Of a stretch of DNA of 64,000 bases, positions 1 to 10,875 are shown piece after piece. The notes under the pieces were generated by a model. It saw nothing but the letters and a program-made list of their open reading frames with translations, ran no database searches and was not told where the DNA came from. The stretch's first letter is position 1. Each line of letters begins with the position of its first letter. Both the position numbers and the translations under genes were made by a program. Origin of the DNA: Symsagittifera roscoffensis (lineage: Eukaryota; Xenacoelomorpha; Acoela; Convolutidae); the NCBI RefSeq assembly GCF_963678635.1, contig NC_087065.1:37971888-38035887 (forward strand), in the 5' to 3' direction.

Positions 1-1259
1 GAGTGAAAAAAAATCATTCAATGTGTCTGATTTTTCATTTTCATAGCTGCTGATAACTCTGTTCTTAGCTATTACTTTGGGTAAATGATAGAATTTGCTG
101 AAGTTGTTCAGCTAATTTGGTATCAGATTTGTGTCTTTTTGTTCTTTAAAATTTTGCTGATATTTGAGTCTGTCACTTTCGGTAGCTTCAGTTACAGTCG
201 CTCTAAAAGTTTGTTCATGCTCAAAAGGTCTCTTCCTGCAGCTTTTTCGTCTTACGAGAAAAAATTGTTTCGTAGTTTGTAGTCTATTTATTAGGATAGT
301 ATTGTATGGAGAAATTCACGGAGGAAACATTTGTTTGTTTTCGTTCTTCGTCGAACTTATACGCCGATTAGAACATCAAAATACTGATACAGTTCCTCAA
401 TCATTTTATCTATGTTCAGAAACATACAAACTGACACTGACAAAATAGTCCCAAAAAATTGGGTATTTTATTTCGAAACATACATAACCAAAACAAATTA
501 ATGCCACAGAAATTTCCTTGGAAAATAATTAAGTTTCTTTTATTTAGGTTTAGAGATTAAAATTACTTTAATCCAATTGCTTATTTTCAGAGGTCAACTG
601 TGATAAGCCATTTTTTTTATCAGGATGGTATAGAGTCAAAAATATGGTGAAATTTGGTAAATAATATTTGTACATTGGCTTTGAATGGAGTTTATGATGG
701 AGGGTATGCTGATTGTAACCTCGGTTACTATGATACTTCTGACCTTCTAATTATCTTTCAAAGAAAACAAAAAAAGTTTGATTTTCACCTGAAAAAATTT
801 CTGCTACGGTGTTTTCAGCTTTGTTACTGCAAATTGATTTTTCAACAATGCTCATTTCAGATTCTATTCTCTTGGAGTTGTTGCTTTTAAAACTAGTCAT
901 TTTGGTTTTGATAGATCAACTGTTTCGACATTTTCGTTTTTTTTCCAACTTCTAGATTTTGTAGTGCAAGTGGTGCGAAGCTCAGCTTCGCCTCTGTGTA
1001 TGACAACTACTTATAAGGAAACTTTTTAGTTTTAGAGATAAGGGAAGCCTAGCTGAAATATTGGATCGACCCGTATCTTCATCACAATATAATAACATTT
1101 CTTTTATATCTCGTCTCTTCCGTACCGGTGGTAGGTTCCTCAACCTGGTTGATTTGATTCCAAATCATCTCGCTTTTCCGTCGCTTTAAAATGTTCTTTA
1201 TATTTCTCTCATTCGAAAAATTCCAAACCTCCAAAAATTGTTATTTCCGGATCGCTATT
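1..1259 (-). repeat. Direct repeat copy A: 5' part of a decayed non-LTR element
   Basis: This stretch recurs almost unchanged at 2876-4133 (offset about 2,875) with only scattered substitutions and small indels. It starts at or before the window edge. Read on the minus strand, copy B leads directly into a reverse transcriptase remnant, so copy A is taken as the same 5' part of a second element whose RT lies outside the window. The small plus-strand frames inside it look like chance frames in T-rich DNA. Homology stops at 1259/4133 in both copies. Confidence 0.85.
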
Positions 1260-1686
1260 AGTCGGAGACATTAGGTATAAGTTGAAAAACTGAAAAAAAA
1301 TTTAATATTTGAGGCAATACAAGTCAAGAAAAAGAATCCTGGCTTAGAATTGAGCGATATTATTGTTGATCGGAACTTACAGCTACTGCTGACAGGATTT
1401 TTCCCAGTGAGTTCTCCATAAATTCCTCCTCAATTTTCTGCATCCAATGCAATCGCATACAATTAGTCAGCTGCAAATGTTAAGTTCACAATGACGGCAT
1501 TTTACATCGTTTTCAAAATCCTGTTTTTGCAAGCGAAGCCCATCAACTTAGTAAAATCCAAACTCATTCAATCTGTTTTTTGTTTTCAAAGTTTCAAACG
1601 TGAATTCTCCTCTTGCTTTTTCTGTTCCTGTTTTACTCAGCCTTAAAATCTCCAAATTTTTCCTCCCAATATTTCATTTTTGGCAG
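1260..1686. other. Spacer between the two non-LTR copies, no gene seen
   Basis: AT-rich sequence between the end of direct repeat A and the 3' end of the minus-strand RT remnant. It is probably the 3' untranslated part of the copy that starts at 4133. No poly(A) tail, open frame or known motif was found. Confidence 0.4.
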
Positions 1687-2880
1687 CTAGTTTTTTTTGT
1701 TAGAGATAGATTTACTACCAATTTTAGCAACTAAAAAAATGTCATGTAGCTGAAGAAACAATGATAATTTTAACCTCTTCAGCACTATCAGTTGACCAAG
1801 GTAACCGGCATCTTTTGTCCTAGTTATCAAAACGGAAACTCTTTTTTGGAATATTTCAGGCACGAAATATGCGATCTTGTGAGCGCAGCATATTGATACC
1901 CATAAGTCAAACGGTAGTAGCAAGGATTTGATTAGGCCCAGCTCACACGATGTCTTCTCTTTGTAGAAAACATATTTTTTCGGGATATAGAAAACTTTTT
2001 TAGTTTTCTTCAATCTCGTTTCCATGGGAGTTTCGCGGTTTGTTGGGAAGCAACTCTAGGAAAGCATTTTGTTTTTGCTGAGCCAGGCATCAATAAAAAT
2101 TTAATCGAAATGTACTTAGACTTCAACTTTATTTATTTATTCAAGGTGAGAATCTTAAGGTCATCAGCAAACAAGTAGGGTTTGCTAAAATTTAGTGCAG
2201 TCGGCAGGACTTAAGTAAATACAGAAAACCGAAGTGGTTTTAGTAGTTATCCCTATGGGATAACCATGAACCGTTTCAATTAGGCATCCTACTAAGCCTT
2301 GTTGACAAAACGTTCTGAGAATTTATCTATGAAACACTTAGCAAACATTTTTGAAAATTTGGTTGAATAGCAATGACATCGTAACATAAACCTTCGTCAA
2401 GAGATTTGTGAGTTTTCTTGAAGAAATTTAGCATGTGTAAGACCACTGAGCGTTTCCTGACAAAACCAAGCTGTCTTGAGAATAAATGCTCTGCAAAACG
2501 CTTGTACAGCTCACTTTAGATACAATTAAAAAAAAATTTTACTGCCAATATTAAGGGATGATAGAAGTTGGTGGTTCTTTTTTTTACGCTTATCGCCTTT
2601 TTTGAACATAAATGGCAGCCCCGCCAGTTTGCACCTGCTTGATAATTTCCTGATGCGTGTTACATTTCTGAAAGTTTTTCAGGGTGACTGCCATTCGCCT
2701 ACCAATTTTGTGGGAAAAAAAGTTTGGGAGAATTTCAGGACCTCTAAATTTTTTTTTCGAATCCAGTGTTGCGATTAATTTGTGAATATCTCTATGGAGG
2801 CACTGGAAATCGACAAGGTTGGGCATTCTATTTTAAAGTTTTCAATGTGAAAATGATTCTTTAGGTGAGAAAACAGAGTG
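1687..2880 (-). pseudogene. Non-LTR reverse transcriptase remnant
   Basis: Minus-strand translation in broken frames gives, in order: a connector resembling LNDFFS near 2880, a segment with KFRGPEILPNFF at 2700-2760 (compare the usual SGPDGIPN block), QLGFVRKRS near 2460-2480 (compare QHGFRKGRS), and YLFADDLKIL at about 2145-2180, the catalytic palm box with FADD in place of YADD. A final frame at 2025-1687 resembles the C-terminal thumb region of such RTs. Several frameshifts and stops separate the blocks, so it cannot encode a working enzyme. Confidence 0.65.
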
Positions 2881-4133
2881 AAAAAAAATCATTCAATGTG
2901 TCTGATTTTTCATTTTCATAGCTGCTGATAACTCTGTTCTTAGCTATTACTTTGGGTAAATGATAGAATTTGCTGAAGTTGTTCAGCTAATTTGGTATCA
3001 GATTTGTGTCTTTTTGTTCTTTAAAATTTTGCTGATATTTGAGTCTGTCACTTTCGGTAGCTTCAGTTACAGTCGCTCTAAAAGTTTGTTCATGCTCAAA
3101 AGGTCTCTTCCTGCAGCTTTTTCGTCTTACGAGAAAAAATTGTTTCGTAGTTTGTAGTCTATTTATTAGGATAGTATTGTATGGAGAAATTCACGAAGGA
3201 AACATTTGTTTGATTTCGTTCTTCGTCGAACTTATACGCCGATTAGAACATCAAAATACTGATACAGTTCCTCAATCATTTTATCTATGTTCAGAAACAT
3301 ACAAATTGACACTGACAAAATAGTCCCAAAAAATTGGGTATTTTATTTCGAAACATACATAACCAAAACAAATTAATGCCACAGAAATTTCCTTGGAAAA
3401 TAATTAAGTTTCTTTTATTTAGGTTTAGAGATTAAAATTACTTTAATCCAATTGCTTATTTTCAGAGGTCAACTGTGATAAGCCATTTTTTTATCAGGAT
3501 GCTATAGAGACAAAAATATGGTGAAATTTGGTAAATAATATTTGTACATTGGCTTTGAATGGAGTTTATGATGGAGGGTATGCTGATTGTAACCTCGGTT
3601 ACTATGATACTTCTGACCTTCTATTTATCTATCAAAGAAAACAAAAAAGTTTGATTTTCACCTGAAAAAATTTCTGCTACGGTGTTTTCAGCTTTGTTAC
3701 TGCAAATTGATTTTTCAACAATGCTCATTTCAGATTCTATTCTCTTGGAGTTGTTGCTTTTAAAACTAGTCATTTTGGTTTTGATAGATCAACTGTTTCG
3801 ACATTTTCGTTTTTTTTTCCAACTTCTAGATTTTGTAGTGCAAGTGGTGCGAAGCTCAGCTTCGCCTCTGTGTATGACAACTACTTATAAGGAAACTTTT
3901 TAGTTTTAGAGATAAGGGAAGCCTAGCTGAAATATTGGATCGACCCGTATCTTCATCACAATATAATAACATTTCTTTTATATCTCGTCTCTTCCGTACC
4001 GGTGGTAGGTTCCTCAACCTGGTTGATTTGATTCCAAATCATCTCGCTTTTCCGTCGCTTTAAAATGTTCTTTATATTTCTTTTATTCGAAAAATTCCAA
4101 ACCTCCAAAAATTGTTATTTCCGGATCGCTATT
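2876..4133 (-). repeat. Direct repeat copy B
   Basis: Second copy of 1-1259. Read on the minus strand it precedes the RT remnant directly. Weak coding traces on that strand include an acidic helical stretch around 3690-3750 and a possible worn endonuclease box around 3600. Both are too decayed to call with certainty. Confidence 0.85.
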
Positions 4134-4218
4134 TTAACAAGTCATTTAATTCGTTTGAAAAAACGTACTCATTGTGCCTAGAGTGAAGCTATTTACCTTT
4201 TAACAGAATATCTATCCT

Positions 4219-4960
4219 TATGTTGCAGGAGGAACACAACAAGGTGACACCGAGGCTTTATCAATTTTTGCTGAAACAAAACAGATGCTGGTAAAAAAAG
4301 CTTGAATGTTTAGATGCTAGAAACCTCGCCGACGACCACAAGATAGTGCTTCGAGTGCTTAAAAAGATAATGAAGTTGGAAAAAGGCTTTGGCTCAAGCC
4401 TAAACCCAAAAAAAGATAAGGTATGATTTCTAGGTTACGACACAAGTACGCAGTACAATACAATTATGGGCCTATTTCAAAAATCATTTACCTAAAAAAT
4501 CCAAGAATCAGTTTGTAACCTTGGGCTACGGTATAGACGAACCTTGTCACCAATAACTGCTAAATGAAAAAAATAGTTGAGCTGGAAAAGAATTTGGAAG
4601 ATATCCATGAGCTGGATGCACATTATGGTTTTTACCTCATTTTTATTTTTCAAAAGTTACTTCAGCCTGAATTTTAAAAGCTTTTTTGGAGGGTAACAAG
4701 TGTAAAAAAGATTGATAGCCCGTTTTTGCAAGAAGGTCTCCCGAGAGCCAAAGTTGTTTTGAGTTTTGGCTTCCACTCGCCTTCTAGTTTTACCCGCTAT
4801 TTTAGCCTCAGCAGTAGGAGCGAAAAAAAACCTTGAGTGGAATTTTGATATGGAGCACGAATATGAAACCTTATCACGATGCATTGAAAATTTGGTTTGA
4901 CTCAGCAAAGTGTGTTTAGCTCCAGAAAACGAAATCCAGGAAAACTGGACGTAGCTGGAC
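4219..4960 (+). pseudogene. Reverse transcriptase remnant (GTQQGD type), plus strand
   Basis: Plus-strand translation gives GGTQQGDTEALSIF near 4230-4275, close to the GTQQGDPLGP box of a family of eukaryotic RTs. About 60 bases on comes NLADDHKIVLRVLKKI at 4325-4370, a palm box with ADD, followed by LNPKKDK. Further on, LDAHYGFYL near 4610-4640 resembles the C-terminal LxDHxxxxL block of the same RT type. Stops and frame changes separate them. No partner ORF was found. The remnant is on the opposite strand from the neighbouring non-LTR copies and is a different element. Confidence 0.5.
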
Positions 4961-5552
4961 GGCGCCCACTTTTGATAACGAAATTTCTTAAATGACTCTG
5001 AAACTAGAACCTATTGATGTGAAGTTCATTGCTCACCAGATTCAGTTCGGATCGCAATGCTCAAATGTCATACCTTGTGAAAGTCTGAGGTTGAAATTGT
5101 CAAATCAGCATGACATGGGCTGTAGGTAGGCATCTTAAGCACCTAGTAGAATGAGCGAAGGCTCGGTTTGTAACCCCCGAGCGGCGGCGGTCGAAGCGAA
5201 AGATCGAAATCTGACAATTATAGAGATTTAATCAATGATGGATATATTTTCAATTTTCCCTAGCACAGATTTTAATGAATAAGCCCTAAGAATTTGAGCT
5301 TTTGTACCGAGGAACCCAGAGCTGGTAGTTTTCTAGAGCAGAGAATCTCCCTCGCAATACAGGGTGCGAACGCTCCCTGTGTACTGGGCACTATTTTTGA
5401 TAATACTGCTTTCGAAGAAATCTTTTATTTATAAACTTGTTGTTGTGATAAACTTATTAAATAGTTTGCTTTCAGGTTAATGTTTCTCCGGATTAGCCGT
5501 GGTTGCTCCGTGTAAATGTATAGACGTTATCATCAATTCAGAACGTCTTCAT
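4961..5552. other. Unassigned stretch
   Basis: No coding frame or known element was recognised. A short inverted repeat (ACAGGG, ten bases, CCCTGT) lies at about 5360-5381, and a GC-richer patch at 5150-5200. Part of this may be the 5' region of the CR1-like element that follows. Confidence 0.3.
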
Positions 5553-5828
5553 CTAGAAACCTGCTGATTGCAGACTCTCGAATTTCAACATTTTTTCTCT
5601 ACCTGGAGCTCGGATTGGCAGTGTGATCGACTTCTTGCCGGAAAAGGGTAAATACGATCTAATTGTACTTTTCATTGGTGGTAACGACGCATACGAACGC
5701 AACGTACCATCTTCTGTCTCCGAACAGGACATAGCCAACGAGATTTCAAAATTAGCAGACGAATTATCCCTAGAGCATCCTGAAAAACAAGATTTTGTAC
5801 ACAAAATACTCAGACTCGTGCAATAGAG
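5553..5828 (+). pseudogene. SGNH (GDSL) hydrolase-like remnant
   Basis: A frame at 5623-5826 reads YDLIVLFIGGNDAY near 5655-5697, matching the block III GxND motif of SGNH hydrolases. Upstream, in another frame, LLIADSRIST resembles block I with the first Gly changed to Ala, so a frameshift lies between the blocks at about 5590. The catalytic DxxH block is not visible. SGNH/esterase domains are known in ORF1 regions of some CR1/L2-type non-LTR elements, and this remnant lies just upstream of such an ORF1, so it is probably part of that element. Confidence 0.5.
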
Positions 5829-5901
5829 AAGGTCACCTGGCAACATTTGAGTGTCGATTTCGAAATTGCAACTGCACCTATTAAGTAAGTTTTTCTCGTT
5901 G

Positions 5902-6032
5902 AATAGAAACTGAACTGCTGGTCTCCCCTCTCGGGAACCATAGGTTTACATATCTGTTCCGAGCCTCAGAGTAGAAACAGTAAACCGCAGGACTCCCCTT
6001 TCGTGAACCGTAGTTTTACCTATCTATTCTCC
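5902..6032 (+). repeat. Two imperfect tandem copies of about 60 bp before ORF1
   Basis: Copy 1 at 5902-5960 and copy 2 at 5971-6032 share the run of tagaaac, ctcccct, gaacc, tag, tttac and tatct in the same order, with several substitutions. They end 12 bases before the ORF1 start codon. Repeated 5' units are common in promoter or UTR regions of non-LTR elements. No function is shown here. Confidence 0.6.
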
Positions 6033-6043
6033 CAGTCGTTGTA

Positions 6044-6931
6044 ATGGTCGATAAAGCGAAAGTTGCTTCTCGTTCCCGAGTAACTTCGGCTTCCGATGAA
6101 GCCTGCAAAACATGTAAAGGACCAGTGCGTGCACGTGACCCACTTTTCATCTGTATAGCTTGCTCTTGCAAAATTCACCTAACCAAAAAATGTACCAATC
6201 TGAGTGCAGCAGCAATAGCTGGAATGACTGAATTGAAAACAAATGTAATGCTATTGTGCAATGACTGTGTGGAGCAAAACAAACGCGATGAAATCATTTC
6301 TCTCATTGCAAAAATGGAGGTAAGTGAAACCAATCAAAGGCAAATTACGAATATCGAAAAAGAAATGATTGAACTCAAAAATTCTTTTCTCGAAATCAAA
6401 ACTGCATTGATCGAAAAATCTGATCAACCTAAAACAACGCAAGTAAATCAACCAGCAGCAACCATTCGCAAAACACCTGAAGTAACAATGGTCCCTGAGG
6501 GAATACGAGTGCGAGGAATCAAAGAATCAGACGACAGAGATCCTAGAAAGCGACAGGAACACGACCTTGCAGAAATCCAGCAGGTATTTGCCCACATTGA
6601 AGTTAACTGCAACATCAACGATTTACTGAGACTTGGACCACGAAACGATACGAAAACCCGAACAATCCTAGTCAAAGTGTCCAATTCTTGGCAGCGCCGG
6701 CTTATTCTTTCCTCGGCAAGCAAACTAAAAACGTACGACAAGTCAGTCTATCTCAGTCGTGAGCTGTCACAAGATAAGGCAGCACAAGAGAATGAGGCGC
6801 TACAAAAACGTCGCGAACTTATTAACGAAGAAATTGACAAAAAAGACTTCAGGATCCGCGATGGGAAACTGTTAATACGACAAGACAAAAAATGGGTTGT
6901 CTATGAGGACCCAAAGGAGGCTAATGATTGA
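6044..6931 (+). CDS. Non-LTR ORF1 protein with PHD finger, coiled coil and RNA-binding-like domain
   Basis: A 295-residue intact frame. Residues about 20-76 form a PHD-type zinc finger with paired Cys (CKTC, CIAC), a His at the HL position, then C and a final CNDC. Residues about 95-125 are a charged heptad-like helix (coiled coil). Residues about 150-290 resemble the RRM/C-terminal part of LINE ORF1 proteins: GIRVRGI, then a RLG block and a basic ERxxLN-like helix. Such proteins bind element RNA as multimers. The stop is directly followed by the endonuclease frame with no spacer, and the ATG at 6924 overlaps it, so ORF2 may be translated by re-initiation. The start Met is the first in frame. 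Confidence 0.8.
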   Translation: MVDKAKVASRSRVTSASDEACKTCKGPVRARDPLFICIACSCKIHLTKKCTNLSAAAIAGMTELKTNVMLLCNDCVEQNKRDEIISLIAKMEVSETNQRQITNIEKEMIELKNSFLEIKTALIEKSDQPKTTQVNQPAATIRKTPEVTMVPEGIRVRGIKESDDRDPRKRQEHDLAEIQQVFAHIEVNCNINDLLRLGPRNDTKTRTILVKVSNSWQRRLILSSASKLKTYDKSVYLSRELSQDKAAQENEALQKRRELINEEIDKKDFRIRDGKLLIRQDKKWVVYEDPKEAND

Positions 6932-8275
6932 CTAAACCACTACGCAACTGTTCTTTTATTCAATATACGAAGCATCCTAGATTACAACAGAAGAGCTGAC
7001 CTCTCATATAGTCTACAAGTTAATGATAACTATGATATAGTGTGCTACACGGAAACCTAGCTCACCGAAAATTTAGACAATGCAGCGCTCTTTCTGCCGA
7101 AGTTTGATATACATAGAAGTGACCGTCCCAGTAAAAATGGTAATACTAAGCATGGAGGAGTCCTAATTGGAGTGAAAAAGAATATATCCCACACGAGAAT
7201 CATGTTTGACTCACCAGATTGTGTAATCACTAAACTTCACTTCAAAATTCCCTTGTTTTTCTGCTGCATGTATAGCGCACCGTCAAACAATTCCTACTGG
7301 TGCTCAGCAAATAAACTGATGATACTTCTAAACAATATCAGATATGTGCAACAAGAAAACTCAGTTCGAAATGTGATATTATTAGGAGACACTAATTTTG
7401 CACTAACTGACTCGTCTACACTGACATCCAGAGCTGAGAATGAACAGGTGGTATTGGATGCTCGCTGCAGCTTGAACTATGAACAAGCGATTAAAATCGA
7501 CCATAGAAAATACTTACTGGACGTGATCTTATGCAATAATGGGGATATCCTTTCTGACGTTTGCATTAATAACTTTCTGAAAAGCCACTTCGCCAGCGAT
7601 CACTTGCCTTACAAGGCAAGGATTCAATTTCAGTCTAACGATTCGTTCCGTCGCGACAGACCACATGAAATTGAACTCGACTTTGCAAAGTTTGCTTATA
7701 CCAAAGCCGACTGGAGAGCCATAAACGATCAAATAGCTGAGGAGCCTTTCATTCCATACTGCTACAGCAATGTCGATGTTATGACTAGACTGTGGTACCA
7801 GTGGATTTATAGTATTATAAAAAAGCACATTCCCTTACAAACTAAACATCGGCTGTCCCTGGCGCCTTGGGTAACCCCCTCAACCTCTAATCTTATTAAA
7901 ATCCGAGCTACATTAACTAATAATTATACTAAAAAGCCGAGCAAAGCTAACCTCAGGAAGTTGGAAAAATCGCAAACAAACTTGGCCTATGCTCTTCTGA
8001 TGGATCAGCAAAACCATGAGAGAGAACTTTTCAAAGAAGGGCGTTTTGATAAACTTCAAAAACATCTGCGTAACGTTCGGCGTTCTACTACTGTGCCTAG
8101 TGAAATGTATCTTGATGGTGAAAACGCTCGCTCCGACCAAGATAAAGCTGAACTTTTCAACCGGTATTTCCATTCCGTCTACAGCAACATTCCATATGAT
8201 TCAAACCTAGACAGTGATAATGCGACCCTCCTAAATCATTTTCATTTTAATATCATCGAAATAAAGACATTTTAA
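6932..8275 (+). pseudogene. Non-LTR ORF2, endonuclease part (APE type) and connector
   Basis: From the base after the ORF1 stop, the frame reads NIRSI, then VCYTET followed by TAG at 7058-7060 where the family has Trp (TETW). It continues open from there to 8275. Later blocks are GGVLIGVKK, LGDTNF (family GDFN, so the Asn spacing is altered), VILCNN and SDHLP, the terminal SDH catalytic motif of exonuclease-endonuclease-phosphatase folds. The connector ends near FNRYFHSVYSN. A frameshift at about 8263 separates this part from the RT. The in-frame stop and changed GDFN box make it inactive. Confidence 0.75.
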
Positions 8276-9632
8276 AAAATCTTAACATAAACAAGTCAAA
8301 AGGACCTGATAGATTGGGAAACCTGCTCTTTAAACAGCTCTGGAGCTCCATCTCAAAATCACTAACGTTACTTTTCAATACGATTGCGAACAAGCAGAAA
8401 TTCCCATCTACTTGGAAAGTAAGTGAAATAGTGCCTATCCACAGGGAAAATAACAAACAGGTAGTCTCCAATTACAGACCAATCAGTCTTCTGAATGCTA
8501 CATCGAAGGTATTAGAAAAACTGAAGTTTGATAAAATGTACTCGAAGGTGCAAAAACTGCTGCATAACTCACAACATGGTTTCAGAACGAAACGCTCAAC
8601 CATTACTAACATCATACTCTATCTCCACGAAATCTATCTAATGTACGACAACAAGAGTGTAAATAACCTTTCATCCCTGTATCTTGATTTTGAAAAGGCG
8701 TTTGATAAATTCAACCACCTGAAACTAATTGAAAAGCTTTCTCATACCGGCTTCAGTGGCGCGTGCCTTGGTCTACTGAAAAATTTTCTCAGTGATAGAT
8801 ACCAGCAGGTGCGAATCGGGCATTGGATCTCAAAATTACTGCCAATAACAAGTGGGGTTCCGCAGGGATCAATACTTGGCCCACTCATGTTTATTTTGTA
8901 CATAAATTACCTGCCAACGGTGGCCATGTCCAACTGCTTCGGCTATGCTGACGACTATAAAATTGTCTCAGATAACGCAATAACCCTGAATATCGACTCG
9001 AATGAAATTTGGAACTGGTGCTCCAAGAATTTCACGTGTTTGAACCTAAGTAAATGCAAAACCCTTCAGTTTAAAGCGGTATGTCTGTTTGCATGAAAAA
9101 AACAGAATATACCAGGAACGGATCTTATGAAAGATCTTGGACTTATAGTCACAAACAACCTGTCTTGGACGGAACACGCTAAAACTAGATCCGCTAAATC
9201 GCTAAAAGCTTTCTTCTCTTTAAAAAGAAACCTAGCCAATAGCTCGACCATAAGCACTAAGAAGAATGCATACAGAGGATATGTAGAGCCAATAATCAGC
9301 TATGCATCGTCTCTTTGGAAACCATCTAAGTCCGAACTGGCACTCAGTGAGAAGATTCAACATCGAGCAAGTATCTGGATATAAGGCACAAACAAGCTTT
9401 CATATAAATCGCTTCTTCAAAGACTTCACTTACTACCACTGTCCTTATATCATGAAATGCATGTAGTTTTACTTTTTGCTAGGATTATCAAATCGAAAAC
9501 TGACATTGATTGGGAGAAGTATGTACAGATTTTTGATACAGGCATAACAAGATCTCACGCAATACCCTTTTATACCAGCAAATGCTTCCAACTGAAAAAA
9601 TGCGAATCTGATTTTTGGCAACGAGCATGTTC
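8276..9632 (+). pseudogene. Non-LTR ORF2, reverse transcriptase part
   Basis: The frame at 8276-9096 has the RT blocks in order: KSKGPDRLGN, PIHRENNK, NYRPISLLN, QHGFRTKRST, YLDFEKAFDKFNH (first catalytic Asp), SGVPQGSILGPLMF and GYADD (catalytic pair). A one-base loss near 9078 shifts the frame; the next frame (9127-9384) holds LGLIVTNNLSW and YVEPIISYASSLWKP. A stop at 9382-9384 precedes the C-terminal LLPLSLYHE region (9427-9630). The element is cut at 9632, where a second copy of its own RT begins. Confidence 0.8.
8587..9332 (+). repeat. RT segment that is duplicated at 9633-10382
   Basis: The segment from the QHGFRTKRS box to the LWKPSK box recurs in direct orientation about 1,046-1,050 bases downstream with only a few substitutions and small indels. 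The high similarity means the duplication is recent, or the two copies have been corrected against each other. Confidence 0.9.
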
Positions 9633-10460
9633 ACGAAACGCTCAACCATTACTAACATCATACTCTATCTCCACGAAATCTATCTAATGTACGACAACAA
9701 GAGTGTAAATAACCTTTCATCCCTGTATCGTGATTTTGAAAAGGCGTTTGATAAATTCAACCACCTGAAACTAATTGAAAAGCATTCTCATACCGGCTTC
9801 AGTGGCGCGTGCCTTGGTCTGCTGAAAAATTATCTCAGTGATAGATACCAGCAGGTGCGAATCGGGCATTGGATCTCAAAATTACTGCCAATAACAAGTG
9901 GGATTCCGCAGGGATCAATACTTGGCCCACTCATGTTTATTTTGTACATAAATTACCTGCCAACGGTGGCCATGTCCAACTGCTTCGGCTATGCTGACGA
10001 CTATAAAATTGTCTCAGATAACGCAATAACCCTGAATATCGACTCGAATGAAATTTGGAGCTGGTGCTCCAAGAATTTTACGTGTTTGAACCTAAGTAAA
10101 TGCAAAACCCTTCAGTTTAAAGGCGGTATGTCTGTTTGCATGAAAAAAAAACAGAATATACCAGGAGCGGATCTTATGAAAGATCTTGTACTTATAGTCA
10201 CAAACAACCTGTCTTGGACGGAACACGCTAAAACTAGATCCGCTAAATCGCTAAAAGCTTTCTTCTCTTTAAAAAGAAACCTAGCCAATAGCTCGACCAT
10301 AAGCACTAAGAAGAATGCATACAGAGGATATGTAGTGCCAATAATCAGCTATGCATCGTCTCTTTGGAAACCATCTAAGTCTTTGGAAGCCTGGAGATTA
10401 TGCTGCGACTGCACAAATTGCATCAATACTGAAAAACTGAATTTCTATGAGACTCAATAA
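9633..10460 (+). pseudogene. Partial second copy of the CR1-like RT
   Basis: An open frame (9615-10460) starting within the junction. It repeats the RT palm (FEKAFD, SGIPQGSILGP, GYADD) and then runs without a break through the thumb region. This shows that the break near 9078 in the first copy is a one-base loss. After 10382 it differs from the first copy and enters an unrelated tail. With fingers and endonuclease missing it cannot act on its own. Confidence 0.8.
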
Positions 10461-10875
10461 ACTGAAAGTGACAGGGAAGCAATTCCCCTGGAACTTATCC
10501 TAAATCCTTCATTATTATTATGATTATTATTTTGAGAATGCGTTAAAATTGTAAATTCAAACAAACGTTTTCGCACATTTTGTGCATCTTCAGGTTTTAA
10601 AAATTCTAAACTATCTGTACAAAATGATCAAAGATCATAAAAAGTGTCACACACATCATTACTTCAAAATTTTAAAAATTCAACCAATCAAAACCTTACA
10701 AATATCACTGAAATTATGTAACAACTATTATGTAACATTTTAAAACATTTTGTCACAAATTTCTGAGAGTTTTCTTCATTTTTTTTTCACATTTTCGTTT
10801 TGTGGCTAATTTTTATGCTAACATGTAAGTTGTTTCAAAATTTGTTGTTTTAACCAGAATTTTTCGATTCTGGAA
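10461..10875. other. 3' flank of the Penelope-like element with ATT microsatellite
   Basis: No coding frame. A short imperfect (ATT)n tract lies at about 10508-10542 and marks the edge between the CR1-like remnant and the minus-strand PLE. The rest is the 3' untranslated region of the PLE, which carries the hammerhead-like motif. Confidence 0.55.
10565..10597 (-). ncRNA. Hammerhead-ribozyme-like core in PLE 3' region
   Basis: On the minus strand: CUGAAGA (10593-10587), a short stem UGCAC/GUGCG closed by a small loop, then GAAA (10572-10569) followed by ACGUUUG. CUGAnGA, stem II and GAAA is the conserved core of hammerhead ribozymes, and minimal hammerheads are known in the terminal repeats of PLEs. 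Stems I and III and the cleavage site are not clear here, so activity cannot be claimed. Confidence 0.55.

Larger units (their letters stand above)
1687..4133 (-). mobile_element. Decayed non-LTR retrotransposon, minus strand
   Basis: On the minus strand, 4133 down to 2876 corresponds to direct repeat copy B (possible ORF1 tail and a worn endonuclease region), and 2875 down to 1687 to reverse transcriptase. The order endonuclease-like, connector, RT fits the Jockey/CR1/L2 type. The two copies in the window share the same 5' boundary, which suggests that this is the true 5' end of the element rather than a random truncation. No intact frame remains. Assignment to a clade is not possible by eye. 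Confidence 0.6.
5553..10460 (+). mobile_element. CR1/L2-like non-LTR retrotransposon, broken
   Basis: Order on the plus strand: SGNH remnant, short tandem repeat, PHD-finger ORF1, then APE-type endonuclease and RT in one broken frame. A rearranged partial second copy of the RT lies at 9633-10382. This layout fits the Jockey/CR1/L2 branch. ORF1 is intact, while ORF2 has an in-frame stop and at least two frameshifts. No clear 3' tail or target-site duplication was identified. Confidence 0.7.

Noticed and set aside
1-4133. 1.26-kb direct repeats as LTRs of a small LTR element
   Set aside because: The inter-repeat DNA encodes a minus-strand non-LTR RT continuous with repeat B. No TG/CA ends or PBS were seen, so two LINE copies explain it better.
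4657-4908. Minus-strand 83-codon frame as a gene
   Set aside because: The plus strand carries a better-supported RT remnant and the minus frame has no recognisable feature.
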